Below, one piece after another: positions 1 through 8,895 of a stretch of DNA of 36,008 bases. Every line of letters starts with the position of its first letter. The stretch's first letter is position 1. Made by a program: the position numbers and the translations under genes. Origin of the DNA: Marivirga sp. (GTDB lineage: Bacteria > Bacteroidota > Bacteroidia > Cytophagales > Cyclobacteriaceae); assembly GCF_024636815.1 (NCBI RefSeq), contig NZ_JAGXGF010000145.1, positions 1 through 36,008 on the forward strand, written 5' to 3'. The notes beneath the pieces are model-generated. The model was not told the DNA's origin. It saw only the letters and a list, made by a program, of their open reading frames with translations, and did not search any database.

Positions 1-1464
1 CAATGAAACCCAGCTAGCACCGCCTGCGGTATTCACTAAGGCATTTAATAGCGGCCAGTCCGCTACAGCATCCGAACCATCCAACATCGCTTCAGTCTCT
101 CTATTGGGCGAAGCTACAGAACCAGTATCTAAATGATCACGTCCTATCACGATTGGCGCCTTCACTTTTCCTTCTTTCACTAATTTATTAAATGCCAATC
201 CAGCCTTTTCTCTTTCTCCCTGTCCTAGCCAACAAATTCGAGATGGTAGACCTTGAAAAGCAATTCTTTCTTGCGCCATATCCATCCAACGCATTAAAGA
301 TTCATTTTCTGGAAATAATTCTTTTATCACTCTATCAGTTTCGGCTATATCAGCTGGATCACCAGAAAGTGCAGCCCATCTAAAAGGGCCTTTACCTTCA
401 CAGAAAAGCGGACGAATGTAAGCCGGAACAAAGCCTGGAAAATCAAAAGCATTTTTCAATCCTTTCTCCTGAGCTCTTGCTCGAATGTTGTTTCCATAAT
501 CAAAAGTGATTGCTCCTGATTTTTGCAATTCCAACATCAGTTCTACGTGTCGGTACATAGATTCATAAGAAAGCTCTACATATTTGTCAGGATCTTGTTC
601 CCGTAACACATTAGATTCTTCTAAGCTAATTTGATGAGGCACATAACCTATCAATGGGTCATGAGCAGATGTTTGATCGGTTAAAACATCCGGAATAACA
701 TTTCTTTCCTTCAGTCTTTCTAATAAATGTACCGCATTGCAAGGAACTCCAATAGAAACTCTTTCTTGATTCTTTTTAGCTTCCAGAGCTCTATCAATGG
801 CAGCATCCATATCTTCTATGGATTCATCCAAATATTTGGTTTTGATTCTTTTATCAATCCTCCATTGTTCTACTTCGGCAACCAAACAAACACCATCATT
901 CATGGTAACTGCTAATGGTTGAGCGCCTCCCATACCGCCTAGTCCAGCTGTAACAGTCATCGTTCCTTTCAAACTACCATTGAAATCCTTATTGGCTATG
1001 GCGGAGAAAGTTTCATAAGTACCTTGAACTATCCCTTGAGAACCAATATATATCCAGCTTCCTGCTGTCATCTGACCATACATCATCAAGCCTTTCTTCT
1101 CCAGTTCGTCAAAATGCTTCCAGTTTGCCCAATTGGGCACGAGTTGAGAATTAGAAATCAAAACCTTAGGCGCATCTTTATGAGTTTGCAAAATCCCAAC
1201 GGGCTTACCGGATTGGACGATCAAAGTCTCATCCTCCTCTAAATCTTTCAGGGCTTTAATGATCAAATCAAGCGCTTCAAAATTCCTGGCAGCCTTACCT
1301 CTACCTCCATATACAATTAACTCCTCTGGCTTTTCTGCTACTTCAGGATCCAAATTATTCAAAAGCATGCGTAATGCAGCTTCTTGCACCCAGCCTTTAC
1401 AGTTAAGTTGACTTCCTGTTGGGGTTTTATAAGTTTCCGGATTATATTTCTTTGTCGTTTCCAT
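1..1464 (-). CDS. hutU: Urocanate hydratase (urocanase), 3' end outside the window
   Basis: Second enzyme of histidine degradation, converting urocanate to imidazolone propionate in the cytoplasm with tightly bound NAD+. The first 488 residues are visible. Residues 169-188 contain the glycine-rich run [15 protein letters not shown], the family's NAD-binding signature. The motif RICWLG places a cysteine at residue 411, matching the active-site-region Cys410 described for the Pseudomonas enzyme. The visible end reads [20 protein letters not shown], also highly conserved. The family is usually about 550 residues, so roughly 60-70 C-terminal residues lie beyond the left edge. The start is the first in-frame ATG (1462-1464). 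No other hut gene is in view. I could not identify a convincing promoter. Identity is nearly certain. Confidence 0.97.
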   Translation of the reverse strand, partial: METTKKYNPETYKTPTGSQLNCKGWVQEAALRMLLNNLDPEVAEKPEELIVYGGRGKAARNFEALDLIIKALKDLEEDETLIVQSGKPVGILQTHKDAPKVLISNSQLVPNWANWKHFDELEKKGLMMYGQMTAGSWIYIGSQGIVQGTYETFSAIANKDFNGSLKGTMTVTAGLGGMGGAQPLAVTMNDGVCLVAEVEQWRIDKRIKTKYLDESIEDMDAAIDRALEAKKNQERVSIGVPCNAVHLLERLKERNVIPDVLTDQTSAHDPLIGYVPHQISLEESNVLREQDPDKYVELSYESMYRHVELMLELQKSGAITFDYGNNIRARAQEKGLKNAFDFPGFVPAYIRPLFCEGKGPFRWAALSGDPADIAETDRVIKELFPENESLMRWMDMAQERIAFQGLPSRICWLGQGEREKAGLAFNKLVKEGKVKAPIVIGRDHLDTGSVASPNRETEAMLDGSDAVADWPLLNALVNTAGGASWVSL

Positions 1465-1684
1465 AGCTAATAGTTCTGTTCAATCTTTCTGAATGTGAAA
1501 TAGCAGTAAATTCAACAAAAAGGCAAATTAGAATTGAATGTATTTAATTTTAATCGTTGGGATGAGTTTGATTTTCTATGTTAAAGAGTGGTTTCACTAT
1601 CTTATCAATATGCTGGATTAAATCAAAACATATCTTTCTTAGAAAAGTGACACACTCTATGTTTATTGAAAAAAATCTTCTGTG

Positions 1685-1860
1685 CGTCATCCCTTTGAAG
1701 AAAGGGATCTAAACATTTTAACCAAAGGTTAAAATAGAAATTGCTGTTTTGCAGATGGTTAGTGGGCTATCAAACAAATAAACAGAGAAGGATAAAGCTC
1801 CTTAAGGTTATTGAAACTTCGTTTCAATAAGACAAGACCCCTGCCTCCGCAGGGGTGACG
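1685..1860. repeat. Element with paired hairpins and terminal inverted repeats (REP/MITE-like)
   Basis: This lies in the 446-bp gap between hutU and folB. It starts CGTCA and ends TGACG. Its outer 26-nt ends are imperfect inverted copies of each other (19 of 26 identical), and each folds into a hairpin: 1689-1708 (8-bp stem, GAAG loop) and 1837-1856 (8-bp stem, CTCC loop). Three of the differences between the ends are paired changes that keep the stem. Two inner perfect hairpins lie at 1715-1735 (9-bp stem) and 1808-1830 (10-bp stem). The structure is seen directly; that it is a mobile or multicopy element is inferred. The rest of the gap (1465-1684, 1861-1910) shows nothing I can name. Confidence 0.7.
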
Positions 1861-1910
1861 TTCTAATCTAACTCAGTAGATTTCTGAAAAATATAATTTT
1901 GAACCCTATA

Positions 1911-2276
1911 TTAAGACAAAATATCCTTATCCACCTCTAATTCCACATAAGCTTTATCACACAATGCTCCTATGGGAGGTTGCATTTTGTTCACGCGAAC
2001 AAATACTTTTAAGGCTGATTCATTTTCGGTTAGGATTTTCTTTCCAATATTAAAAGCTAGTGTTTCGAGTAGTTTAAGCGGTTTATTCATCACCTCTTCA
2101 GTAGTTTTGTAGAGGTTTTCGTAATTTAAAGTGCTTTCCAGATTATCATCCATCTGTTCAAATTCGGTTTCCACCACCAAATCAACTGTATAATGATTAC
2201 CCAGTTTATTTTCCTCCACATAATAGCCATGATAGCCATAAAATGCCATTCCGGACAACGCTACTTTTCCTTTCAT
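1911..2276 (-). CDS. folB: Dihydroneopterin aldolase
   Basis: Folate biosynthesis enzyme that cleaves 7,8-dihydroneopterin to 6-hydroxymethyl-7,8-dihydropterin and glycolaldehyde; cytoplasmic, normally a multimer. At 121 residues it has the usual length for a single-domain FolB. The opening residues have the family pattern FYGYHGYYVEENKLGNHYTVD (in two parts: FYGYHG, then EENKLG). The middle has LESTLNYENLY, matching the family's substrate-pocket segment. The stretch VNKMQPPIGALCDKAYVELEV near the end carries the conserved lysine before the PPI turn. It begins 19 nt after the DivIVA-domain gene and is probably cotranscribed with it. No other folate genes are nearby. A related epimerase-type activity in the same family cannot be ruled out from sequence alone. 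Confidence 0.93.
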   Translation of the reverse strand: MKGKVALSGMAFYGYHGYYVEENKLGNHYTVDLVVETEFEQMDDNLESTLNYENLYKTTEEVMNKPLKLLETLAFNIGKKILTENESALKVFVRVNKMQPPIGALCDKAYVELEVDKDILS

Positions 2277-2295
2277 AAATACCTATTGAAAATGT

Positions 2296-3048
2296 TTAGT
2301 CTGCTGTAATTTCATCAAAGAAGGAAGTGTCTTCTCCACCATCTTGTTTTTTATTCTTTTTCTCCTTAGCAGGCTCTTCCTTTTTAGTTGGTGTTTCAGC
2401 AGCTGGGGCCTTTACTTCCTCATCTGGTATTGGTTTGGATTTAAGCTCCTCCAATTCGTATCCATCAGCATTTTGGATTTTCTTTACTGCTTTTCTGGCT
2501 CTTTTAAGGTGAGTTTCAATATCCACATGTTGCATGCGGTCTTCAATTTTCTTCACTTTATCATTTAAGCCTGTACTTAAATTTTTAAGTTCCTCAGCCA
2601 CATTATCTTTGTGATTTTCTAATTGCTTAAACCCATCTGCCACTTCTTTCAATTCATCCTCCATTTCTTCGAGGATAGTTTGAGCTTTATGATTGGCGTC
2701 TTCCACTATATCCTTGGCTCTCTGCTGAGCATCAGATAATAATTTATCAGCCTTCATTTGTGTTTCTTTCAAATGCAACTCGGCAGATCTATTAGCCTGT
2801 GTAATTACATTGGCACCCGTATCTTCTGCAGTTTTTAAGGTTTTATAAAGAGAACTTTCCACCTGACGAAGCTTTTCTACTTCCTTTTCAGCAGTTTCCA
2901 GTTTCAATTTCATCTCCTTTTGCATATCCATTTCCCGCTCCCATTCATGAGAAAGGGAAGCTAAAAATGCTTTGACATCATCTTTATCGTAGCCTCTAAA
3001 GCCTTTTTCAAATTCTTTTTGTCGTATTTCTAAAGGAGTAATTTTCAT
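2296..3048 (-). CDS. DivIVA-domain coiled-coil protein
   Basis: A 250-residue cytoplasmic protein. Residues 1-45 match the N-terminal DivIVA domain: an ITPLEIRQKEFEKGFRGYD segment followed by VKAFL. In this family that segment binds membranes and sits at curved sites or the division septum. Residues about 35-190 are heptad-rich, charged and predicted coiled coil. The last 45 residues are a lysine/glutamate-rich, probably disordered tail ending in DTSFFDEITAD. DivIVA homologues are best studied in Gram-positives; the role in Bacteroidota is poorly defined. It is upstream of folB (19-nt gap), probably in one transcript. No strong promoter is visible. The domain is secure; a role in division or polarity is inferred. 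Confidence 0.9.
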   Translation of the reverse strand: MKITPLEIRQKEFEKGFRGYDKDDVKAFLASLSHEWEREMDMQKEMKLKLETAEKEVEKLRQVESSLYKTLKTAEDTGANVITQANRSAELHLKETQMKADKLLSDAQQRAKDIVEDANHKAQTILEEMEDELKEVADGFKQLENHKDNVAEELKNLSTGLNDKVKKIEDRMQHVDIETHLKRARKAVKKIQNADGYELEELKSKPIPDEEVKAPAAETPTKKEEPAKEKKNKKQDGGEDTSFFDEITAD

Positions 3049-3145
3049 TTTATCGTAAATTGATTAATTATATAACGCATCTGACCAGGAAATGTCTTAA
3101 TGCTAAGCAAAGTATTTCACTTTTTCAAGATATAAATATACAGCC

Positions 3146-4069
3146 TTATTTTTTATTATGCATTTGTATGTCCCAAATTGATATAGTATGGTCATCACTT
3201 GCACTTACCAATCGATCTTCATAATCCATCCAAAGTAATTTGTTTACAGAAGTGGCATGACCTGCATGTCGGGCTTTATCAATGACTTTCAACAACCTAA
3301 AAGTTTTTGCATCCCAAATTTTTATACTCTTATCCATACTGCAAGTTGCAAAATACTTTCCGTCTGGTCTGAAACTTATGTTATTGATGGCATACATATG
3401 TGCCACTATAGTTTCCAGCAAAATATAATCACTTTTAACATCCCAAATTTTCAAATGTGCATCTCTACCTGAACTTAACAAAAGATTTCCATCAAATGAA
3501 TATTGCAGTGTAAATACTGAATTATCATGAGCTTTTATCTCTTTTTTTAAACGCCAATCGGAAGTTGAAATTATCTTTATAGTATTATCACTAAACCCAA
3601 TAGCTATTTCCTCCATATTCGGATGAACTGCTATGGTTCTTGCACTTTTATCACTCAATTGTAATTTAGCAATCGTACTCAAATTATTCAAATCAGATAA
3701 AACCAATTGACCGTCTGCACAAGCCGTTAAAATGATATTTCCTACAACTTTAATATCAAAAATAGCTCCATCCGTAATTTTAGCGGACTTCAACTCCTGT
3801 TTTTCTTCCACGTCCACCAGATGTATGCCTTCATAATTATGCCCGACTATCAATCTATTATTTTCTTTCAAAAAATGTAGAGCATAAACAGAATTTTGCA
3901 CCTTAGCCACCATAGTCCCCAATTCAGGATCTTTCAAATCCCAAAGCGCCACCATTCCATCTCCACCAGCAGAAAAAAACAAATGACTTTCACTTGCAGG
4001 TTCCACTACATATAAGCAATCTTTGTGTCCTGTTAGGCTTTGAATTTTTTCTACATTAATTTTAGGCAT
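3146..4069 (-). CDS. WD40 repeat protein
   Basis: A 307-residue protein made almost wholly of WD40 repeats, probably one seven-bladed propeller. Clear repeat endings include GDGMVALWDL (first blade), GRDAHLKIWDV, SMDKSIKIWDA and SDDHTISIWDI; the middle blades are more degenerate. There is no signal peptide or membrane segment, so it is probably cytoplasmic. WD40 propellers are usually interaction scaffolds; no partner is evident. The start codon is only 16 nt from the start of the divergent phosphopantetheinyl transferase gene, so its promoter must lie largely within that gene's 5' end. Downstream, a gap of about 97 nt separates it from the DivIVA-domain gene. The fold is certain, the specific function unknown. 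Confidence 0.92.
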   Translation of the reverse strand: MPKINVEKIQSLTGHKDCLYVVEPASESHLFFSAGGDGMVALWDLKDPELGTMVAKVQNSVYALHFLKENNRLIVGHNYEGIHLVDVEEKQELKSAKITDGAIFDIKVVGNIILTACADGQLVLSDLNNLSTIAKLQLSDKSARTIAVHPNMEEIAIGFSDNTIKIISTSDWRLKKEIKAHDNSVFTLQYSFDGNLLLSSGRDAHLKIWDVKSDYILLETIVAHMYAINNISFRPDGKYFATCSMDKSIKIWDAKTFRLLKVIDKARHAGHATSVNKLLWMDYEDRLVSASDDHTISIWDIQMHNKK

Positions 4070-4085
4070 ACTGTAAAGTTAAACG

Positions 4086-4721
4086 ATGGCATTAGAATTT
4101 ATTAAGCAAATCAACGAGAATATTCATCTGGCTGTTTGGAAAATCGAAGAGGATTTAGATTTTTACCTCAAAAATGTCCAGCTCAGTGCAATAGATGAAA
4201 ATATATTAGCAGAAACAACACATCCTGAAAAGAAATTGGAATTCATGGCGGGAAGAATGCTTTGTAAAACTGTTTTGCATGAGTTGAAAATTTCTGACCA
4301 ACCTATTTTTAGAAATGAATATGGTAAACCACAAATTCCCAATTCAGAATATGATATCTCTCTTTCTCATACAGAAAATTGTATAGCTTTGACCATTGGT
4401 TATCAAATGGATGTAGGCATAGATATTGAAAAACCTAAAGCCAAAATGGCTATAGTTGCACCCAGGCTTTATACCGAGGAAGAAATGGCCTATTGCCAAG
4501 AAAATCTCGTTTATTTTTCTAAAGTCTGGTCTGCAAAAGAAGTTCTATACAAACTTTTTATGAAAAGGGAATTGGATTTTAGAGATCATTTGAGCGTTAA
4601 ACCAGAGAATAAGGACTGGACGCTTATGACGGGTACTATTCAAAAAGAAGGATTTCATCAAAGCTATCAATTGGCTTTTTATGAGTTGGAGGAATATTTT
4701 ATTTGTTTGAATGTGACTTGA
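4086..4721 (+). CDS. 4'-phosphopantetheinyl transferase superfamily protein
   Basis: Transfers the phosphopantetheine arm of CoA to a serine on carrier proteins (acyl, peptidyl or polyketide). At 211 residues it is Sfp-like, longer than the roughly 120-residue AcpS type. Key motifs are VGIDIEKP (residues 110-117, with the Mg-binding acidic residues) and WSAKEVLYK (residues 148-156, with the conserved K-E and trailing lysine). The segment YDISLSHTENCIAL before them matches the CoA-pocket SHS/T motif. No polyketide or peptide synthetase genes are in view, so it may be the general housekeeping enzyme or serve a distant cluster. Its start is 16 nt from the divergent WD40 gene. Downstream, at 4729-4766, is a short repeated sequence rather than a clear terminator. 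Confidence 0.9.
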   Translation: MALEFIKQINENIHLAVWKIEEDLDFYLKNVQLSAIDENILAETTHPEKKLEFMAGRMLCKTVLHELKISDQPIFRNEYGKPQIPNSEYDISLSHTENCIALTIGYQMDVGIDIEKPKAKMAIVAPRLYTEEEMAYCQENLVYFSKVWSAKEVLYKLFMKRELDFRDHLSVKPENKDWTLMTGTIQKEGFHQSYQLAFYELEEYFICLNVT

Positions 4722-4728
4722 TAAAATA

Positions 4729-4766
4729 TTTCCGCGAAGATGTTTAAACACAAAGTTTCCGCAAAG
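4729..4766. repeat. Short duplicated motif flanking a palindrome
   Basis: Two near-identical 11-mers, TTTCCGCGAAG (4729-4739) and TTTCCGCAAAG (4756-4766), flank the perfect palindrome TGTTTAAACA (4741-4750). It sits in the gap between two convergent genes. It resembles dispersed intergenic repeats common in Bacteroidota genomes; that resemblance comes from memory and was not searched. It does not look like a standard terminator. Confidence 0.35.
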
Positions 4767-4859
4767 GTAAAATATTATTATTTCTCTAAAAGATAGGTTT
4801 TCTAAATCATAAATTGTGGAGGAGCTATGTTTACACTCAGGAAAAGTAAGTACCTAATA

Positions 4860-5294
4860 TTAATAATATTCAGGATAATTCATAGTGAAATTAATGTCCT
4901 CTATGGATAAATGACTCTTTGTGCTATCAAACTGCAGTTTATTTAATGGCCCAATTACTTCGTCATTACTTAATTTAATAATAAAAAAATTCGTGATTGA
5001 ACTGTCTATTTTGTAGCCTTCTTCGAACCCTGCCGTTGGATGCTGTTTTGCAACGATAAATTCATCATTAAATCCAACAGAAAAAATGTAAGGAGGAGTC
5101 ATTGCTTCACAACCTGTCGGGCATTCTTTTGACGTTTTTCGAATCACTTGTGATTCTTGAAGATCAATCCATGAAAGAATATAATTATCAGTAATAGTAT
5201 CGGACCCACTGTCAAAAATTCCAAAACAACCTGAAATTCCCAATGTGCAAATTAAAACAATTAAAATTACTCTTAACTTATAAATATACACCAT
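4860..5294 (-). CDS. Small hypothetical lipoprotein
   Basis: A 144-residue protein with a lipoprotein signal: basic N-terminus, hydrophobic core RVILIVLICTL, then the lipobox GISGC with the cysteine at residue 22-23. After cleavage it would be lipid-anchored in the envelope. The mature part includes a KECPTGCEAMTPPYIF segment with two nearby cysteines that could form a disulfide, followed by alternating hydrophobic and polar stretches suggesting a beta-rich fold. I recognise no family. It stands alone between convergent and tandem neighbours; the stop codon sits inside the 15-bp palindrome 4856-4870. Coding status is supported by the good signal peptide and normal composition. Confidence 0.72.
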   Translation of the reverse strand: MVYIYKLRVILIVLICTLGISGCFGIFDSGSDTITDNYILSWIDLQESQVIRKTSKECPTGCEAMTPPYIFSVGFNDEFIVAKQHPTAGFEEGYKIDSSITNFFIIKLSNDEVIGPLNKLQFDSTKSHLSIEDINFTMNYPEYY

Positions 5295-5336
5295 GTAATT
5301 TGAAGGTAAAATACGTACTATTACTAGCTAAATAAA

Positions 5337-5364
5337 TTTAACCGTAACCAAGAGTTATGTTAAA
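5337..5364 (-). terminator. Possible terminator hairpin after the amidase-MCE-carboxylase-SirB1 operon
   Basis: Read on the minus strand, TTTAAC pairs with GTTAAA and an inner ATAAC with GTTAC across one mismatch, around a short loop, followed by the T-rich TTTATTT. It lies 27 nt after the stop of the SirB1-like gene. The stem is AT-rich and imperfect, so this is tentative; it could instead be a regulatory site of the lipoprotein gene downstream. Confidence 0.35.
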
Positions 5365-5390
5365 ATTACTTTATTCAGTTTGAGCTTTAC

Positions 5391-6257
5391 CTACAACCCT
5401 AAAGCGTCAAAATCAATCCCACCAGAGACTTCGACCAACAATTCTTTTACCTCTTCTGATCTATGGTGTTCTCCTAGTTTTTCGAATGCCATTATTAAAT
5501 TTCGCAACACTCTTTTAATGATGTCTTCATTGGAGCATGGTTCATAATAAATTGGTTTGGGAGTTAGATTCAAATTGGACAAATAGTTGTCAATATCTTT
5601 TTTAGAGAAAATCAATCCTCTATTAAAAGCATTGACATAAAACTGAATCTCCTCACTTTTATAAGTGATAATAAACAAATTAGGCAAATTAACTCCGTAG
5701 ATAGGTAAACCAAGTTTTTCAGCTACCAACATATAAACCACAGATAACGAAATGGGATTTCCCTTTTTGCTTTCTAAGACCGATTTTAAAAATGAATTAT
5801 TGGGTGAATGGAAGTTCTTGGTATTAGCCCTAAATTTTAATTTAGTAAAAAGTGCTCCATTAATAATTTTGATTTGGTCGTAAGGATGTAAATCTTCCTG
5901 TAACTCCACCCAAATATCATAGTAAATCTGGTCTATTTCCTTATTTAATTCATTGAGCTCTGTATCAGGATATTGATATAGAGAAATCAGCCACATGCCT
6001 TCTAATAAGCTTTCTCCACCTTTTTCTTTCCATCCTCTAAAACGCTCCTTTAGTTGGGTAAACTGAAGCGTATGAATCATATCCTCAATTTTCCTCTGAA
6101 TATTAGGATCAAAGCTTTTTTCCCATTGTTCTTCCAGAAATGGGATTACATCACTACCTAAAGACATTATTTTCCCTTCTACATGACGATTTACTTCTTC
6201 ATCTTCATCTTCCAAAAGGGAAACTAATGCCTTAAATTCATTTTTGTCTAATTCCAA
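5391..6257 (-). CDS. SirB1/transglutaminase-like core 2 family protein
   Basis: A 288-residue cytoplasmic protein. Residues about 1-60 resemble a short HEAT-like helical segment (LVSLLEDEDEEVNRHVEGKI). Residues about 65-260 match the SirB1/transglutaminase-like family, with the conserved ESKKGNPISLSVVYMLVAEKLGLPIYGVNLP block. Family members usually continue with PGHF; here the equivalent reads PNLFI, so the histidine of that motif is absent. The biochemical role of the family is not established, and the transglutaminase fold in it is generally thought inactive. It starts 11 nt after the carboxylase gene, so it is the last gene of that operon. Family assignment is solid; no activity is claimed. 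Confidence 0.85.
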   Translation of the reverse strand: MELDKNEFKALVSLLEDEDEEVNRHVEGKIMSLGSDVIPFLEEQWEKSFDPNIQRKIEDMIHTLQFTQLKERFRGWKEKGGESLLEGMWLISLYQYPDTELNELNKEIDQIYYDIWVELQEDLHPYDQIKIINGALFTKLKFRANTKNFHSPNNSFLKSVLESKKGNPISLSVVYMLVAEKLGLPIYGVNLPNLFIITYKSEEIQFYVNAFNRGLIFSKKDIDNYLSNLNLTPKPIYYEPCSNEDIIKRVLRNLIMAFEKLGEHHRSEEVKELLVEVSGGIDFDALGL

Positions 6258-6268
6258 TATACCCTGAT

Positions 6269-7897
6269 TTAGGTTTGAATTACGCCTACATTAAATGGTT
6301 TTTCAATAGGAGCATGATCTGCCGCCTCTATTCCCATCGAAATCACTTTACGAGTCTCCAAAGGATCGATTATTCCATCTACCCATAATCTTGAAGCCGC
6401 ATAGTAGGGAGAAAGCTCTTCATTGTATTTATCAGTAATGTCTTTCAACATTTTTTCCTGATCTTCCTCAGATATTTTTTCTCCTTTTGCTTTCAAGGTA
6501 GCAACTTTTATTTGTAATAAAGTTTTAGCAGCTGCCGCTCCACTCATTACCGCAATTTGTGCTGTTGGCCAGGCATAAATTAATCGTGGATCGTAAGCTT
6601 TACCACACATGGCATAATTACCTGCTCCATAGGAATTACCGATAACAATAGTAAATTTCGGCACAACAGAATTTGCCATGGCATTCACCATTTTAGCACC
6701 GTCTTTAATAATGCCTCCATGTTCAGATTTACTCCCAATCATAAATCCACTTACATCTTGCAAGAATACCAAAGGAATTTTGCGTTGATTGCAATTCATG
6801 ATAAAACGAGCAGCTTTATCAGCAGAATCAGAGTAAATTACTCCTCCCATCTGCATTTCACCTTTTTTGGTTTTCACCACCTTTCTTTGGTTGGCTACAA
6901 TCCCTACTGCCCAACCGTCAATTCTAGCGGTTCCGCAGATAATGGATTTTCCGTAAAGGGCTTTATATTCGTCAAATTCTGACTTATCGACTAATCTTTC
7001 AATGATATCTTTAGTATCGTAAGGTTTTACTCTATCATTAGGAAGTATGCCGTATATTTCTTTTTCATCTTTTGCCGGAACTGCAGGTTCTTCTCTACTA
7101 AATCCTGCTTTTTCGAAACTCCCTATTTTATTGAATATTCTTCGAATATCGTTCAGACAATCCTTATCCGTTTCATGCTTATTATCAGTCACACCAGAAA
7201 TTTCGCAATGAGTGCTTGCTCCGCCAAGTGTTTCATTATCAATACTTTCTCCAATTGCAGCTTTTACCAAATAAGAACCGGCTAAAAATATAGAACCTGT
7301 TTTATTCACTATCATAGCCTCATCTGCCATAATAGGTAAATAAGCTCCACCAGCCACGCAACTGCCCATAATAGCAGCTACTTGAATAATCCCCATAGAG
7401 GACATTTTAGCATTATTTCTAAATTGTCTCCCGAAGTGTTCTTTATCAGGGAAAATTTCATTTTGCATAGGTAAGAAAACTCCTGCACTATCTACTAAGT
7501 AAATAACAGGTAAACGATTTTCCATTGCCACTTCCTGTGCTCTTAAGTTCTTTTTGGCAGTCATAGGGAACCATGCACCAGCTTTCACAGTAGCATCATT
7601 TGCTACTACAACAACTTGTCTTCCTTCCACATATCCGATTCCTGTTACAACTCCAGCAGAGGGACAACCACCAACATCTTCATACATGCCATCAGCAGCA
7701 AAAGCACCTATTTCAAGGAATTCAGAATCGTCATCTAGTAAATAATCGATGCGTTCTCTAGCGGTTAATTTTCCTTTATCGTGCTGAGAGGCTATTTTTT
7801 TTTCTCCTCCTCCTAAATATACTTTTTCTAGTTTGTGTTTTAGTTTATCTACCTCTTGTTTGTTGAGATCTTCGTTTTTATTAAATGCGATATCCAT
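6269..7897 (-). CDS. Acyl-CoA carboxylase, carboxyltransferase (beta) subunit
   Basis: Transfers carboxyl from carboxybiotin to an acyl-CoA; cytoplasmic. At 542 residues it matches the methylcrotonyl/propionyl-CoA carboxylase beta subunits: two crotonase-like halves, the N-terminal one with GGCPSAGVVTGIGYVEGR and GSCVAGGAYLPIMADEA, the C-terminal one with QDVSGFMIGSKSEHGGIIKDGAKMV and GNSYGAGNYAMCGKAYDPR, which supply the oxyanion-hole glycines. The GGAYLPIMADEA form favours a methylcrotonyl-CoA-type enzyme, but substrate cannot be fixed from sequence. No biotin carboxylase or biotin carrier gene is adjacent, so its partner is elsewhere. It lies 44 nt after the MCE gene and 11 nt before the SirB1-like gene. 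Enzyme class is near certain, substrate uncertain. Confidence 0.93.
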   Translation of the reverse strand: MDIAFNKNEDLNKQEVDKLKHKLEKVYLGGGEKKIASQHDKGKLTARERIDYLLDDDSEFLEIGAFAADGMYEDVGGCPSAGVVTGIGYVEGRQVVVVANDATVKAGAWFPMTAKKNLRAQEVAMENRLPVIYLVDSAGVFLPMQNEIFPDKEHFGRQFRNNAKMSSMGIIQVAAIMGSCVAGGAYLPIMADEAMIVNKTGSIFLAGSYLVKAAIGESIDNETLGGASTHCEISGVTDNKHETDKDCLNDIRRIFNKIGSFEKAGFSREEPAVPAKDEKEIYGILPNDRVKPYDTKDIIERLVDKSEFDEYKALYGKSIICGTARIDGWAVGIVANQRKVVKTKKGEMQMGGVIYSDSADKAARFIMNCNQRKIPLVFLQDVSGFMIGSKSEHGGIIKDGAKMVNAMANSVVPKFTIVIGNSYGAGNYAMCGKAYDPRLIYAWPTAQIAVMSGAAAAKTLLQIKVATLKAKGEKISEEDQEKMLKDITDKYNEELSPYYAASRLWVDGIIDPLETRKVISMGIEAADHAPIEKPFNVGVIQT

Positions 7898-7941
7898 TGA
7901 GTCGTTTCCTGGTATATTTAATAATTAATTGAGTGTTTCCG

Positions 7942-8883
7942 TTATTTCTTATCCTTGTCCCTATCCTTATCCTTTCTTCCGAATAAAGAGAAATGTACAT
8001 ATTTTTTAGGCTGATCTTTCATATCAATTAGCAAAGCATCCAAATCAACTAAGGTTTGATTCAAATTCAAATATAAAGAATCATCATTTAAAAGTTTATC
8101 CACAGTTCCTTCTCCATTTTGCATAGCTGCAACAGTATTATTGATGGTAATTAAGGTAGTATCCAGTCTATTGACTACTTTAGCTAACTCTAATGCGTTC
8201 ACTGAATCAGCAATTCCATTTGTTTTCTGAAGAAGCGCTTTTAGACCATTTTTTTCATCTGCTAAGGTGGATGATATTTTTTCAAAATCATCAATTACAG
8301 CATTAATGGTCGCTTGCTTTTCAGAGATTTTCGCTAAATTTTTGGTAGTTATCTCTATATTCAACATTATATTCTGAATTGCTTCTTCGTTTTTAGAGAT
8401 ATTAGCTAAAATAGCATTTAAATGTTGACCAACAGAATCTACGGTTTTCAAAACAGGATAAGCTTGTTCTTGAATTTGAGCAGATAAAGAAGGCTCAATA
8501 TCTCCTTTGACCTCACTTCCTTCCGGCAAAGGGTTAGTTACTTTGTTTCTTTGAATAACAATGGTTTGTGAGCCCAAAATATCAGAAGCTAAAAGAGCAA
8601 CAGACTCTTTACCTAGTGTAATATCCTCTCTCACTTCAAAATAAACTTTTAATTTATTATCCTGCTCCTGAAGAATTTCAATTTTACTCACTCTCCCTAC
8701 TGATAATCCACTTAAAAGCACAGGATTTGCCGCTGTTAAACCATTTACTTCTTTATAAACAGCATAATATTCATTAGTAGGATTAAAAAAATCTATCCCC
8801 TTAAGAAAGTTAAATCCAAAATAAAATATGACGATTGATACAATTGCCAAGAAGGCAACTTTAATTTCTTTAGCTATTTTCAA
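7942..8883 (-). CDS. MlaD/MCE-domain lipid-transport protein
   Basis: Periplasmic, inner-membrane-anchored component of MCE-type phospholipid transport. Residues 9-27 form one membrane segment (VAFLAIVSIVIFYFGFNFL). The MCE domain follows at about 35-115, with YYAVYKEVNGLTAANPVLLSGLSVGRVSKIEI (in part) as its recognisable start. Residues about 130-290 are long amphipathic helix typical of MCE proteins that form a tunnel, and the tail is basic (RKDKDRDKDKK). No ATPase (MlaF) or permease (MlaE) gene is adjacent. It begins 12 nt after the amidase stop, so the two are almost certainly cotranscribed. Family is secure; the exact lipid and partners are unknown. Confidence 0.92.
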   Translation of the reverse strand: MKIAKEIKVAFLAIVSIVIFYFGFNFLKGIDFFNPTNEYYAVYKEVNGLTAANPVLLSGLSVGRVSKIEILQEQDNKLKVYFEVREDITLGKESVALLASDILGSQTIVIQRNKVTNPLPEGSEVKGDIEPSLSAQIQEQAYPVLKTVDSVGQHLNAILANISKNEEAIQNIMLNIEITTKNLAKISEKQATINAVIDDFEKISSTLADEKNGLKALLQKTNGIADSVNALELAKVVNRLDTTLITINNTVAAMQNGEGTVDKLLNDDSLYLNLNQTLVDLDALLIDMKDQPKKYVHFSLFGRKDKDRDKDKK

Positions 8884-8895
8884 AGTTGTATAATT

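Noticed and set aside
4856-4870. AATATTAATAATATT palindrome as a terminator
   Set aside because: The stem is all A-T, overlaps a stop codon and lacks a T-run; low-complexity AT sequence explains it.
5018-5035. TTCGAACCC, resembling a tRNA T-loop
   Set aside because: It lies in the coding strand of the small lipoprotein gene and no acceptor or anticodon stem can be built around it.
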